Notes: generated from the sequence alone by a model not told the origin. A stretch of 64,000 bases of DNA from Micromussa lordhowensis (GCA_964020085.1 OZ026599.1:36554837-36618836), one strand, 5' to 3'. Shown: positions 1 to 12,167, numbered from the stretch's first letter. Translations and numbers: made by a program.

Positions 1-30
1 TGTTACAATTTGTTGAATAATAAGAGCCAA

Positions 31-290
31 TAGTCGGAGTTTTACGTCATATAGAAAATAGTGCGCCAAGTTTAAAAATTTTCCGCACGAAGTTTTCAAC
101 TTCAGCCCTCTATAATGGCCGAAATAAAAATCGGCGGCAAAACCCAGTTTGAGAATTTACTAAAACAATTATTCCATTCGCCCTTGTTGGATATGAAGTG
201 ATTATAACCAACGAGCGCGTAGCGCGAGTTGGTTATTTTATCACTTCATATCCAACTCGGGCTCATGGAATAATTGTTATATAGCCAAGA
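31..290. repeat. Foldback repeat, copy A (partner at 11931-12160)
   Basis: This segment recurs, slightly diverged, at 11931-12160 in the same orientation. Both copies start with a block around CCAATAGTCGGAGTTTTACG, run through a GAGAATTTACTAAAACAATT block, and end in a hairpin made of TTGGATATGAAGTGAT and its reverse complement, around a short GC-rich loop. No coding capacity is visible. It is probably a non-autonomous DNA element. The two copies bracket the P450 gene as direct repeats. Confidence 0.7.
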
Positions 291-847
291 AGCCAAGGCG
301 ATTCAAAGTCCTGTTCGTAAACATATAACACAAACAAGGACATTTCCCTCAGCTTTTGATAAATGGCATCATTGAAGCGTTTAAATTCACCAAAATCCAA
401 CGCTGAGAGCACAAGATAGCGAAGCCTGCGGCGACTGAACGGAAAGAAGTCAGAGACCAAGCGCAAAGACGAGCTCACATGGCCTGCTCACATGTTCGCC
501 ACATGTCTTGCCACATGTCTTAGTAATGGTACCAGTTTACTAGCCGTGACATGCCCCTGCAAAAATCAAGCGGGGTAGCCATTTTGGTGTCCTTACAGGA
601 ATGCAGACTATAACCTTGCACAGGGATACCAACTCTTAAAAAGCCACAGGCAAAAATTAGGCTTGCGTTCCACTTCGTGATAACAAGATTAACACCGATT
701 ACAAACGACGAGCTTGAAGGTTAAACTTTTCAAGACGCAAAAATCGTACAGGCTCGGCGAATCAAGACTCGTAAAAACAATCGAAAATAAGCTCCGAGAG
801 GTTTCCAAAAGTTTCCCTGGTTCCAGACAATAGCTCATTTCAGGCTT

Positions 848-1010
848 AGGCCATTTGCGATATATTAAAATTCTTAACATGGCTCCGAGGCTTGGGAGAA
901 TAAAACAAAATAAATTAATTATTCATTCCTCAACCTCGATGCAATTTCTTTTGTTTTATTCCCCTAAGCCTCGGAGCCACGTTAGAATTTTAATATATCG
1001 AAAATGGTCT
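848..1010. mobile_element. MITE-like foldback element
   Basis: Terminal inverted repeats of roughly 50-60 bp face each other: CGATATATTAAAATTCTTAA with ATGGCTCCGAGGCTTGGG on the left, and the reverse complement with a few changes on the right (CCTAAGCCTCGGAGCCA, ending AATATATCG). The spacer is short and AT-rich. It lies about 0.5 kb upstream of the P450 start. No transposase is present, so it is a non-autonomous element of unassigned superfamily. Confidence 0.7.
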
Positions 1011-1999
1011 GTACTTCACAATATAATCCAAACGTGGATCGGGTCAATTTTGCTGTTTTTGTCCGAAATTGCCTCGCGTCCACTTTGAATTTTATTATAA
1101 TGCAAATAAGAAAACATTAACCGTTAACAGGCGTATATATTACAAAATTACAAATAATGATACAAGGCTGCTTTGATCCACCGCATTTACATGTGAGATA
1201 TTCTCAGATTTTTCGTGAGTGCTCTTTTAGCAGCCCTCGTCACGACTTATGTGCTTTTAATTTACAATTCTAAAACACTTCACACCGAATATGCGAATAT
1301 TGACAGCCTCAACGATCAGCTAGGGCAATACTGTGGAATCGAAAGGCAGATCACAACCTAACTTTAACAATATTTCTAATACTACTTTGGCCGAATCACT
1401 CGGATTTATGTAAAACGACAACAACAGCACTGAACCAATCTTGGTTTGGTAACATCATGCGTTGATAGAATTCTTACAAGGTGTATCGGGAGCGATGGTG
1501 AACCACTGGCAGACACTGATATTGATTGCTTCAACATTCTTGCTTGTTCTTTATTCTTTGGCTTCCCACCGATCAATGAACTTGGTACGGAGATCTCTGC
1601 GGACCAAAACCTTTGCCGGGTTTAGGTCATTTACTGGACACGATAAAGCACAAAGGACAATTGCACCTTCAGGTGCACGAATACTTTCTAAAGTACGGCA
1701 AGGTGTTTGCCATGTCGTCTTTCCTCGGAAAGATTCCAAACCTTGTGATTGCAGACCCGGAGATGCTGAAGGATATATTCGTGAAAGAATTCGACTCTTT
1801 TAGAGATCGCCCTGTAAGTTACATATTGAAAATTTGAAATTTTATACTGCTAGATATGATACATTTGCTAAGATAAATACCGTTTTTAAAATCGATTTCT
1901 TATAATACGAGTTCGTGAATATTTAATCATGTTATATTCATTTCCAGTGCTCAGCAGCTGTGCAAATTTTGATACGTTATTCCGAAGGAATTAGGAATA

Positions 2000-2985
2000 A
2001 TAATGGTTGTCATAGCGCGGTAAACTACACCAGCCAGATACAACGTAAACTAGTAATAACCACAGGTTAGGAAGTGCGGGCGAGGGCTATGCATGATTTG
2101 TTTCACTGAGGTTAACGAATTCATTGTAAAACAGTGGCGTTGTGTTCTTTTTCCATTTTGGGCATTTATATTTGCAGGGCAATAAAGGGTTGCATAGTGT
2201 GGGTGATTGTTTTCCCTAAAACGAGACAAAGGGACCTAAGAGTGGTTTTACTGACCTTGTGAAACAGTAACACCAGTTTGATTATACACTAGTTCTATTT
2301 TGTGTTGGGTTTGACAAAATGGTTATTTTTTCACGTTGTAAATAAAAACACTGTTGATTATAAAATGGACATATTGATTTAGTCAAGGTCATTTGATGTA
2401 ACCCGACAACAACAGACACGGACAGGAAACGTTCCGATCACAAGTTCACACGCTCGATTTTGATTGGACGGCGCGCCAGCTATGCATGAGCTGCACGTGA
2501 TTCTTCGACGAAACAGACGTCGTCCACGTGATAAAATTGTGTTGTGTGCAACCGCCACTTCTGCATGAACTGCACGTGATTCTTGACATTCTTAGCTTCA
2601 AGAAGGCGAAATTTATATATTATTTGACCCTTCAACTACATTAAAGATCATTGACTATGGAAGGTGAAACAGCTATGCTTTGGTAAGAATTGTCTTCTGC
2701 TTGGTGTTGGTTTCTAGCGGTCAGAACGCCTGTGCTCAAATTACTGCTGCTTCGTGTTTGTCTCGCGTGGTCAAAGCGCCTGTGCTAAAATTACGTCCTT
2801 TCATTTCATTGGTTCTTAGTGTCCCTAAGGACAAATATTTGGAAGGACGACTTTTTTTGCTAAATTCGAGTCACTGCAAGGCTATATAACTGCCGCGCAT
2901 GCGTTTGAAACCAATGTTGAGATTAGGATTGCGGGCTCCGCTTGTCGCCCGCAACAACTGTAACTTCAGGTTATAATTTTGAAGT
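2000..2985. other. P450 intron 1, left part; no gene seen
   Basis: No coding similarity is recognised. Two imperfect direct repeats sharing CTGCACGTGATTCTT occur at about 2488-2520 and 2563-2595. A related pair, GCGCCTGTGCTAAAATTA and its variant, lies near 2725-2795. These look like remnants of old repeats. Confidence 0.4.
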
Positions 2986-2988
2986 GGT

Positions 2989-4333
2989 CTGTACAGCCCC
3001 CGAAATGATCCCGACCCCGAAATGATCCCCAACCCTGAAATGATCCCCAAATCGACCCCGAAATGATCCCGACCCCGAAATGATCCCCACTTTTCTTCTC
3101 GTTGACCCCGAAATGATCCCCAAAGAATTATGGAATGGCGGGGAAGCATGGGACTGTGGATTGATTTTTCGTTCTTTGTTGAAATGCTCAATCCTGACAT
3201 TTCTTTTTATTATTACTAAGTTTCACTTAAGGTGATTACTCAGAAATATAATTTACCGATTAATTTTTTTGAAACTTTCCCTGAAAGTTTTGTACTAAAC
3301 ACTGTTTCGAAAAAAAAACAATAAAAATGAAAAACGGTGAGAAGTCAAAGACTACTGCAAGGCTGACACAACGTAATATATTAAAGACAATATTTCGGCT
3401 GGCCAAACCAGCCTTCTTCAGGTATAGATGTTACTAACTTATAAAAATGAAATTACAATATTATATAGTGGTGAATGTCGTAATACATATTTCGAAATTA
3501 AAAATAATAAAAATAAAAATAAATAATAAAATAAAAATGATACGTCACCATTCTTAAGAGATATAATGGGCCAATCTTATCCCATTTATAGAGGATATTA
3601 CACGGTAGCGAGAAGATATGGATTTTATGTTTGAGTGGCAAGAACTGCGCTCACTCGTAAGATATAGTTCTTGCCACTCAAACATAAAATCCATATCTTC
3701 TCGCCACCGTGTAATATCCTCTATAAATGGGATAAGATTGGCCCATTATATCTCTTAAGAATGGTGACGTATCATTTTTATTTTATTATTTTTATTATTT
3801 ATTTTTCTTTTTATTATTTTTAATTTCGAAATATGTATTACGACATTCACCACTATATAATATTGTAATTTCATTTTTATAAGTTAGTAACATCTATACC
3901 TGAAGAAGGCTGGTTTGGCCAGCCGAAATATTGTCTTTAATATATTACGTTGTGTCAGCCTTGCAGTAGTCTTTGACTTCTCACCGTTTTTCATTTTTAT
4001 TGTTTTTTTTTTCGAAACAGTGCTTAGTACAAAACTTTCAGGGAAAGTTTCAAAAAAATTAATCGGTAAATTATATTTCTGAGTAATCACCTTAAGTGAA
4101 ACTTAGTAATAATAAAAAGAAATGTCAGGATTGAGCATTTCAACAAAGAACGAAAAATCAATCCACAGTCCCATCCTTCCCCGCCATTCCATAATTCTTT
4201 GGGGATCATTTCGGGGTCAACGAGAAGAAAAGTGGGGATCATTTCGGGGTCGGGATCATTTCGGGGTCGATTTGGGGATCATTTCAGGGTTGGGGATCAT
4301 TTCGGGGTCGGGATCATTTCGGGGGCTGTACAG
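2989..4333. repeat. 1.34-kb near-perfect palindrome
   Basis: Two arms of about 660 bp are reverse complements, with a centre near 3661 and a loop of only about 20-30 bp (around CTCACTCGTAAG). Both ends read CTGTACAGCCCCC or its reverse complement. The outer 150 bp of each arm is a tandem of short CCCCGAAATGATCCC units. The inner arm contains a TGAAGAAGGCTGG block and a long AT-rich stretch. The arms differ by only a few bases (for example about 3154 versus 4171). Small open frames in the arms are simply translations of the repeat. It is probably a foldback element or a recent inverted duplication within P450 intron 1. Confidence 0.85.
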
Positions 4334-5587
4334 GTCACTCTTTAAACTTAAAGGGGCTACGTCACGGTATTTTGAGTTATTTCTACTATCGACAAAATTG
4401 CCTCTAAATTCAAGGAAACCCGAAAATAATACTTTACAAAGATAGAAAAACACTAAAGAAATAATAATAAAGCATAAAGGAACAAGGATGGGTAAGGATG
4501 GAGAAGATTGACGCGGATTACAAACAACAAAATTGAAAAATTTAGGCTAAATTTTTCAAACCGTTTAACCGTGACACAGCTCCTTTAAATTTCTTTTGAT
4601 ATAAGTAAATTAATAGAGGGTCTGAATGGGGGATCACATGTCGGCTGCCGGTTAAAATTTCATAACTTTGTCGGTTGTCGATAAAACTGTCGGTAAGTCT
4701 CAGGTAATAATTTAAAATGTAAATTAATTATTCACATTTGTTATGTAATTTGCGCAGTCTTAAAACTTAAAACTCTGGAAGAGGTGTAAAACTTGTAATA
4801 ATTGATTATTTGATTACACTTAAACCTCGTTAACTCTGTTTTTTTAGCCACTTTTGTTTGCAAATCTAGTATCCCGAAAAAATCACCAATGCTTTTATTC
4901 GAGATTTGAATTTGTTTTCCTTGATTACAGGGCATCGAAGTAAATCAAGAGAGGTAAATTAGACAACTCTAGCCCTTGGGAGATGTAATTTTGTTAGCTA
5001 CGGAAGTCTTTATTTTTCCCAAGACGTCCACACATTTATGACACTTATTATTCAACAGCTCTCGTGGCTTTACAGTGGGGTTTCTTGAGGTTTTTGCCAG
5101 AAATTTCGCTACTATACGTATGAAGCACCGTTTAATGGATCTTTAATGATTTCACAACCGTTATTACCTCTAACTGTCACATGTCGAGAGGCACAAATCA
5201 CGCTCTGTTTACAAGCTCTGAATGTTCTTCAAAACCTGATTCTTCGTCATTTGAATCTGTCTCATACTCATCAATTTGTTCTTCTCTGTGATCCTCAAAC
5301 ACCTCAGTAACATCCCCTTCGTCCACAAACTTCAAGCTAACAACGTTTTGTGGATGTTAAATTGTTTTCTTCAGGGAATCGAAGTCTCTCTTCAGACTCG
5401 TTGACGGTGTGATGAGCAGCGTAATGATTTGTGTGACGGAACAACGTTATTTAAAATACTTATAGCGATTTCCAATTATATTTATTTGGAAAGTAAGGTA
5501 TCTTCTCCATCAAAATTTAAAATTCCAGCCCTTGCAGTTCCCTCCTGTAGGGTTGGCTTGCTTGGCAATTTCCTAGCCTGCTTACCT
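4334..5587. other. P450 intron 1, right part; nothing recognised
   Basis: This is AT-rich sequence with no recognisable exon, RNA gene or clear repeat. Confidence 0.4.
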
Positions 5588-5737
5588 TGTGCCTCTGTTT
5601 CAAAACGAGTCTTTGGGCAAAACCTTTCATATGAAAATGAGTTTGATTTTCATGAAAATTAACCTGTAGGGGGGACACACTTTATATGAATGGCTTCACA
5701 CGAAGACTTGTTTTGACACGGCAGAGGCAAAAGGTTT
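5588..5737. mobile_element. Small foldback element, copy 1 (relative at 47268-47400)
   Basis: Imperfect inverted repeats of about 50 bp are seen: GCCTCTGTTTCAAAACGAGT near the left end and GACTTGTTTTGACACGGCAG near the right. The reverse complement of 47268-47400 matches almost end to end, including CTTTCATATGAAAAT and GAAAATTAACCTGTAGG. It is therefore a dispersed family, not a chance hairpin. It ends about 80 bp before P450 exon 2. Confidence 0.65.
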
Positions 5738-6025
5738 AACTCGAAAATGGCATATTAGAACAGACCTTTGACAGCCATATTCTGTTTGAAGTGACATGTT
5801 CATGTTTGTTATTTTAGTTAATCCTTAAACCTCCTGAGCCATTAGCTAGCATGCTGACCAGAGCACAGGGAGAAAAATGGAAGCGAATCAGGAGCACTCT
5901 CACTCCAGCCTTCAGTGCCCTGAAGATGAAGCAAATGTTTCCAGTGATGAATTCCTGTTGTGACATCTTGCTCCAGAAACTTAGTGAAGTTGCTGACAAA
6001 GAACAAAGTGTTAACATTGTCAAGT

Positions 6026-6190
6026 AGGTAGACAGACAACCTTTATTTAAGCGCGATAGTTTAAAAAGCTGTGCAGCTTGTGGGGTCGTGGGGTTGAAAA
6101 ACCTCTGCAGCACGCGACTATTCTGAACTGACTGGGGAACCTCGCCCCAGTACCCGGGTTCCATTAAGGGAGTCTCAATGTGGTTAACCA
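6026..6190. repeat. Possible LINE 3' end fragment
   Basis: The block GACAACCTTTATTTAAGCGC just after P450 exon 2, followed by GC-richer sequence, resembles the reverse-oriented 3' ends of CR1/L2-type LINEs elsewhere in the window. No coding part is left. The assignment is tentative. Confidence 0.3.
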
Positions 6191-7926
6191 TTAACCGTAA
6201 AACGGGCCAAAAATCTAGCTGTAAGGCGTAAAAAGAAAAAAATCCTAATCGTTAGTAAAAAAAAATATTAATCGTAAAAGCATTCTAGCCACGAAAGTGA
6301 AAGTCTCCAAATCTCTTGTTAAGACTTTTTTGTGTTTTGTCTTGCGGCTTCCAAGCTATATTAGTCTACAATTCTTAAAATATTTTTTTTCCAACCGGGA
6401 ATAGTCCTAAGATCTAAAACATGTTTCACAGTAACTCAAAACAAATTTTGAACTTTTTTTAAATAATAAGAAATCAAAGGAGCCCATCACTATTAATGGA
6501 CTTTCTGCACAATGTTAATTAATTTCTAAGATTTCTTTTAAACGCAAGGAAAATAAATTAAAGCCAAAGTATTAATAGTTAGACGTAAAAGCTACCACCC
6601 TATTAAGATCCTCATACATGCCAGCCAAACCATGTCTATATGTATTACATATAGATTACAAAATCTGCTTAGGGTTTAAAACTACTGCCGCATCACATGA
6701 AATAACAAAGACAAAAAACGCAACATGGTAAGCGAGGTTTCAGAAGGCTTCTTTTGGTAGTAACCGATCTGATGACAGACTCAGCTGCCATTCTAAACGG
6801 AACTGTCTTTAATTCTAGGATTTTGAATGATTTTGTGAAATATTGTGTCAAATAAATGTTTTGAACTGATTGACAATTTGTCAGTAATTACTTTATGTCA
6901 AGTCTTATACAATTATTTATTCTTTTCATTTAATCAAGGAGACAATATTTAAGATATTACCTTCTTTTACTACTTTTGCAGGTTTCAACAGGCTCTTACA
7001 ATGGACCTAATTCTTTCAGTAGTATTCGGTCTTCAAGCCAACTTTCAAGATAACCCTGACGACCCGTTTATCAACGCTGCTCGTCAGGCTTTGAAACAAA
7101 GTTTTTCAAAGAAAATCCTGCTCGGTTCACTTCTGCCATTTGGAATTAAGATCATGGAGAAATTCCCGAGCATGTGGCTTTCAAATGCCATCCCACTACT
7201 CGAGATGACAGAGAAAATTATTTCCGCAAAGAAGGCAGGAAGTGGAGGCTCTTCAAGAAAGGTATACTGTATCGTAGTTTGGAGAAATGGAGAGTTGAAG
7301 GAATAATAAAAAAAATACCGTGAAGTCGTAGTTTGGCAAGGAACCATCGGCATTGGGTCTGGATGGGTTTTAACAAAGAGAAAATGTGGGGTAAGCGAGT
7401 CAATCTCCCATACAGACCAGTTTGTTGCCAAGGTAACGTCTCTCAAGTTATTTTAAGATATGGTGCGCAGTCCTCGTGTGGTTAATATTACCACGCGCGT
7501 TGTGTGATTTGATTCGTGGGGGAGGACACGTCATGTAAAGCCGCTTGGAATCTCCACGTGATTAAATTCTCATCACGGGATTGGCTACTCGAGAGGAATT
7601 TAATGCATTGGGAATGAGGCCTATATGGGTGATTACCTCCCTTACTATAAGTTAAAAATGTACGCGTGAATTACGTTGCTGTTGTTACTATTCATCCTGG
7701 CTCTCTACCAGCACTCCACCTAGACCTTCTCAGGAAATGGTTAAAACATTTGCATTTGGTTTATTTGACGACAAAGTATATGCTACTATAATTCAAGTTG
7801 AAAGTTTCGTGAGTTTTGTAACTCACGTGCTTCATCCATTTCAGAATATTGACAGTCTGCCTTATTTAGAAGTTAGAAATATATGCGGGTCATTATCGAG
7901 CAGGAGTGTCACAAAGTCTATTATTA

Positions 7927-8102
7927 CAGTGGTACCTCGATTTAACGAACCTCTATATAACGAAGACCTCGATATAACGAACGATATTCTTCGCCCCAGC
8001 AATAGAAAAATGCATGGAAAAAAACTTTGATACAACGAAACCTCGTTATAGGGAACATATTTTGCCAGTCTGTAGGCCCTTCGTTATATCAATGTTCCAC
8101 TG
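7927..8102. mobile_element. pogo/Tigger-like MITE with TA target duplication
   Basis: The element starts CAGTGGTACCTCGATTTAAC and ends CTTCGTTATATCAATGTTCC followed by ACTG. It is flanked by TA at 7925-7926 and 8103-8104. Internal sequence repeats the CTCGATATAACGAA theme. CAGTGG termini with TA duplications are typical of pogo/Tigger Tc1-mariner derivatives. It is about 176 bp with no transposase. It lies in P450 intron 3. Confidence 0.8.
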
Positions 8103-8283
8103 TAGTTGTTTAAACCTTTCGCTTTCTAAATTTCCTTCATGTTCTTAATTGATTTCTGTTATGCTTTATTCAAGAAATAAAAAAACTCTTTCCAGAGTTT
8201 TCATCGAGTTATAGAAACACATGTGGAAGTCAAGAACGAGAAGTGCTCTGGGAACACTTAGTCAATTTCTTCCAAACTTTTAA

Positions 8284-8712
8284 GGCCCGTCCACATAACA
8301 CGATTTTTTCTGAGGGCCCCTCTGAAAACCGCTTGGCGAGTTGGCTTCCCTCGTTATTATTATTACATATATTATTATTATTATTATTTACGTCCACTAT
8401 TTGAAGTCGGCCTTTTCACTCTGAAAACGCGTTAAATGTTTTCCGTCCACCCTACGCCGGAGAAATTAGAAAACACAACAATCAGCGGTCATTTTGATCC
8501 TCAGACAGGGAAATCACATTATTATCGTGATGTTATTTTTCAAAGTGTGTTCCGTTCACACTGAAATGCAAAGCTAGCGTTTTGAAATTCCTCCGGTTTG
8601 AAGTGTAGTTTGGAAAAGCTCCGTTTTCGTGACGGATTAGTGTGGACGGGAAGCCTAACTGCAAAAATAAAGCTGCGTTTTCAAATTTCTCCGACACCAG
8701 TGTGGACGGGCA
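8284..8712. mobile_element. Non-autonomous DNA element with GGCCCGTCCACA ends
   Basis: The left end reads GGCCCGTCCACATAAC and the right end TGTGGACGGGCAC. A second internal copy of GTGTGGACGGGAAGCC lies at 8640-8655, and ATT microsatellite runs at 8355-8392. The ends resemble short hAT-like MITEs, but no target duplication was identified with confidence. It ends about 65 bp before P450 exon 4. Confidence 0.6.
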
Positions 8713-9129
8713 CTACTTTTTTCCTTTTGTTTTTTTTATAAAATGTGCGTAAATATTCATTGAATCTTCCTTTCCTAGGACATGTTGGATTTGATGCTGG
8801 CGGCCTCAGACGACCCCTCCGTCCCAGAGTCCAAGAAGCTGTCTGACACAGAAGTCCATGCACAGAGCATTATCTTCCTTGCTGCTGGATATGAAACGAG
8901 CAGCGGGACCCTGAGTCTGACGTGTTACCACATAGCTACGCACCCTGAGGTTCAAGACAAACTGCAGCAGGAAATTGACAGTGTGTGGACTGATGAAGAA
9001 CAACTGCCAAGTTATGAAACAGTGAATGAGCTGCCATACCTTGACATAGTGATATCCGAGACACTCCGGCTCTACCCACCAGGTATAAAGGAAGTGAAGG
9101 ATAAACACATTGTTTGGTGTGTTACCACA

Positions 9130-10178
9130 TACTTTCAAGTTGCTAACACTAGAGACCTTAAGATCAAGGTTTGGCGATCTTACCACAAACGGCAAGCCGC
9201 GGTTTTCGGTTAGCGGTTTCACGTTAGCCGTCTGCCCATATTTGGGACTTCGCGAGTTAAATAGCCGGCTGCTGTTCGTTCACTTCCGTTTTAGCTGAGA
9301 AATCGTCTTTAAAATTACGTTTGTATGAAAAAGAATTCGATAGTTAATAAGAGAAATAGTTTTTAAAAGTAGTATTTCCTTTCAAACGTGGGATTGTGAT
9401 GTTTTAGGGTACAAAAACCTTGCGGTAAATCAGTTACCTCCAGAACATGACGGTCTAGCCGTACAAACGTCAACCGCAAACTGCAAACCTGACGCCAACA
9501 CACTGGTCACATGACTTCTTGACGTTCGCGGTGCGCGGGAAACGCCGAAAAACCTCGTTCTTAGGGTCTCTACTATCGCCGTTTGGTAGCCCGCGAGCAA
9601 GCTCACACAAGAGAATGGATCGGTGAGCCAGAGAGCTAGAACTGGCCGAGTAACGTACCTTTTAACGCCCTTGGTTCCCCGCCAGCGAGTTTTCTCGCTG
9701 CCTCCTTTCCACCTCAGGTCGCGTTGCACGCTGTTTTAGTTTGTTCCGGTGCGTCGCGTGAGCGAGTGACCCAAACATGAACCTAACTTAGCCTATTCCA
9801 GACTCTAGGTTTGTAGGGACGAATGAAAGAGGAACAAGGTGAGCGACAGATCGAAGGCCCAAACCTGTCGCCTTTTTTCCACTCGTTCCTTGTTCTTTAC
9901 ACATGGCTTTAACCAATATAAGTGCCTGGAACGGGCAAGCTACAACTCTGTCCTCAGACACTATAATCACCATTTTTTTAATTTAAAACTTAGTGTTCTT
10001 TGGATAACATCTTCACGTTCTATCTGTGTTAACGTTCATTGGATAATCTTATGCATTTTGTTAAGGGGGAGGGTGGGGAGAGGGGAGGGGGGACATCCGG
10101 GAGAAGAAGAACAAGATCGTAGTGAGCAGGTTCACAGATCAGCTCTGTCGGGGCTAATGTTATAGACTGTTCACAGTA
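9130..10178. other. P450 intron 4 sequence, no gene
   Basis: No exon is recognised. Faint inverted similarity exists between the TTTGCGGT-type sequence near 9185-9235 and AACGTCAACCGCAAACTGCA near 9465-9485, perhaps a decayed DNA element. The rest is unassigned. Confidence 0.3.
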
Positions 10179-10429
10179 CCCTATTTTTCAGTGAGATCGT
10201 TCGTAGATATCGATCGTTGAGTTCGGACGGACTGCCGTCATGGTCTATTGATGCGAGCGAAACTGGAGAGAGTACAAAATACCCATGGATAGGGGTGGTA
10301 GAGGGCACGACCACCACCTCTACCCACGGGCATTTTGTACTCTCTCCAGTTTCGCTCGCATCAAGAGACCAAGATGTCGACCCGTCAGAACTCGACGATC
10401 GACATCTACGGTCTCACGGAAAAATAGGG
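10179..10429. mobile_element. 250-bp foldback element
   Basis: Arms of about 115 bp are inverted repeats: CCCTATTTTTCAGTGAGATC on the left, and a right arm ending TCACGGAAAAATAGGG. The best-matched core is GATGCGAGCGAAACTGGAGA with GAGTACAAAAT opposite ATTTTGTACTC. The loop is about 20 bp. It lies only 40 bp upstream of P450 exon 5. Confidence 0.75.
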
Positions 10430-10860
10430 GACGGGGGGTCTTCTAATCTTACCATTTCATTATTTCAGGGTTCATGATATCCCGCGGCTGTACTAAAGCA
10501 TGTGTCATTAAAGATCTCAAGATACCCAAAGATTCACCCATTCTCATTCCTGTGTACAGTGTACAAAGAGACCCCGCGGTCTTTCCAGACCCGGAGAAAT
10601 TTGACCCAGAACGCTTTGCGCCTTCAGCCAAATAGTCACGCAATCCCTACAGTTTCTTGCCGTTTGGTCACGGACCGCACAGTTGCATAGGAATGCGCTT
10701 TGCGAAAATGCAGATAAGACTGATTTTAGCACGAATGTTAAGGAAATATCGCTTGGAAGTCGCACTGGATACAAAGATTCCTCCTGACGTGAAAGCCAAG
10801 GCCACTTTGGGAAGCCCGGAAATAAATCTTCGTATTCTTTCAAGATTCAAGGAAAAATGA

Positions 10861-11930
10861 CAATGCACGTATCCAGCCTCATCAAGCTTCTCCGAAAAGT
10901 TGTCACGAGAATGCGCTTGGGATATTTCTGTACTGTGTGTGTTCTAATGATAATTCTGTTTGAGGCGTTTGAGCGAACCCTGGGAAATCGAATTCATGGT
11001 TTAAATATATGAAAGAAAGTGCAATTTAGCATGGTGTGAAGTATTCATACAGTTGTAAGTTATTTATCTTACACTCAATATCTCATTATGTCCGTCATGT
11101 TGGATCCGCCATCTTGGATTTCAGATTTTCTGTCAGAAATTTCAGAGCAGCTCTAAATTTGACTCAAAAACATCACAGTAAAAGTATCGAAAACCATAGA
11201 ATTGTGAAATTAAAGGAATAAAATCTTTGTAAATTCCAGAATCTCACTAAAACAGTTTTTAGTCTCGTCACGGGAAGGAGCGTTACGTGACGAGACTAAA
11301 TACGGCTGCGAGGGAGACTACTCAATAGAATCGAGAAAATGGGGTACTACTATAACAGGTTTAATTCCATCCAAATTGGACTGTTCGACCACATTTGATC
11401 ACATTTGCAATCACTGAGAACAGTTGAAAAAACGACGCTTAGCAGAGTGCTTTTAATAAACTTTGAGGTGATTGGAGATGTGGTCAAGCACTGTCTCGAG
11501 AGTTTGATATACTTTGTCAATCAAAATTAAAACTAAGGAAAAAACAGAGAAATTAAAATCATAAAAATGTACACTAATTAAGATCAGAAATGCAAACACC
11601 ATCAAGGTAATGATTTCCTTTGTTCGCACCTGATAAATTAATAATGTGAAGCTGGGAAAGCTCCCTAAAGTCCTCCCTTTCAGAATACGACTCACTGTTA
11701 ACCTGATTCTCAAGTAATCTGAGCTCACTCCTTCTCATTCCCACCTGGATTGTCTGGGACTCAGATGAGGGGATTGACGATCATTAAATCCTAACCAGTG
11801 GCTGGTAATCACAAGACAGTGCACTGGGATATGCAGGATCCAAATTTTTTTCTATGGGGTTTTAGTAAATTCTAAGCTCTGACTATTGCATTTCTACCTT
11901 TTTGATTGGCTAAAAAACTCCGACTATGAG
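10861..11930. other. P450 3' flank / intergenic spacer
   Basis: A possible polyadenylation signal AATAAA lies at about 11217-11222. A small hairpin, TTTAGTCTCGTCACG facing CGTGACGAGACTAAA, lies at about 11256-11303 and has the look of a short MITE. No further coding similarity was recognised. Confidence 0.4.
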
Positions 11931-12160
11931 CCAATAGTCGGAGTTTTACGTCATACGGAAAATAGTGCGCAAAGTTTTCAACTTCAGTCCTCTAAAATGC
12001 CCGAAATAAAAATTGGCAGCAAAACCCGGTTTGAGAATTTACTAAAACAATTATTCCATTCGCCCTTGTTGGATATGAAGTGATTATAACCAACTCCCAC
12101 TACGCGCTCGTTGGTTATTTTATCACTTCATATCCAACTCGGGCTCATGGAATAAAAAAT
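11931..12160. repeat. Foldback repeat, copy B (partner at 31-290)
   Basis: Same orientation and order of blocks as the copy at 31-290. An additional inverted pair sits at its left end (ACTCCGACTATGAG facing CCAATAGTCGGAGT). The terminal hairpin is TTGGATATGAAGTGAT with its reverse complement. Small differences, including a shorter segment near 11960, separate the copies. Confidence 0.7.
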
Positions 12161-12167
12161 TGTTATG

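Larger units (their letters stand above)
1495..10860 (+). pseudogene. Cytochrome P450, CYP3-like, with two disabling lesions
   Basis: Five exons are readable: 1495-1813, 5818-6023, 6982-7261, 8779-9082 and 10469-10860. Together they encode about 500 residues, the usual length of a microsomal P450 monooxygenase. Exon 1 starts with a hydrophobic ER anchor, followed by the proline-rich hinge GPKPLPGLGHLL. Later exons give the C-helix WKRIR, the I-helix oxygen-activation motif AAGYETSS, the K-helix ETLR, the PERF-type motif DPERF and the haem loop FGHGPHSCIG with its cysteine ligand. Order and spacing match the CYP3 group within clan 3. All junction phases agree. Two faults are seen. Exon 1 needs a one-base shift between the anchor (frame of 1495) and the hinge (frame of 1586), and an in-frame TAG at 10633-10635 stops the protein about 11 residues before the haem loop. 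It therefore looks like a recent pseudogene, a null allele or uncorrected sequence. The family call is firm; the subfamily is not assigned. Confidence 0.85.

Noticed and set aside
3000..3200. Gly/Arg/Ser-rich frames in the palindrome arms
   Set aside because: They are translations of the CCCCGAAATGATCCC tandem repeat and appear in both arms.
7262..8778. Missing P450 exon between GGSSRK and DMLDLML
   Set aside because: The direct join is in phase and only about two residues shorter than typical CYP3 proteins, so no extra exon is needed.
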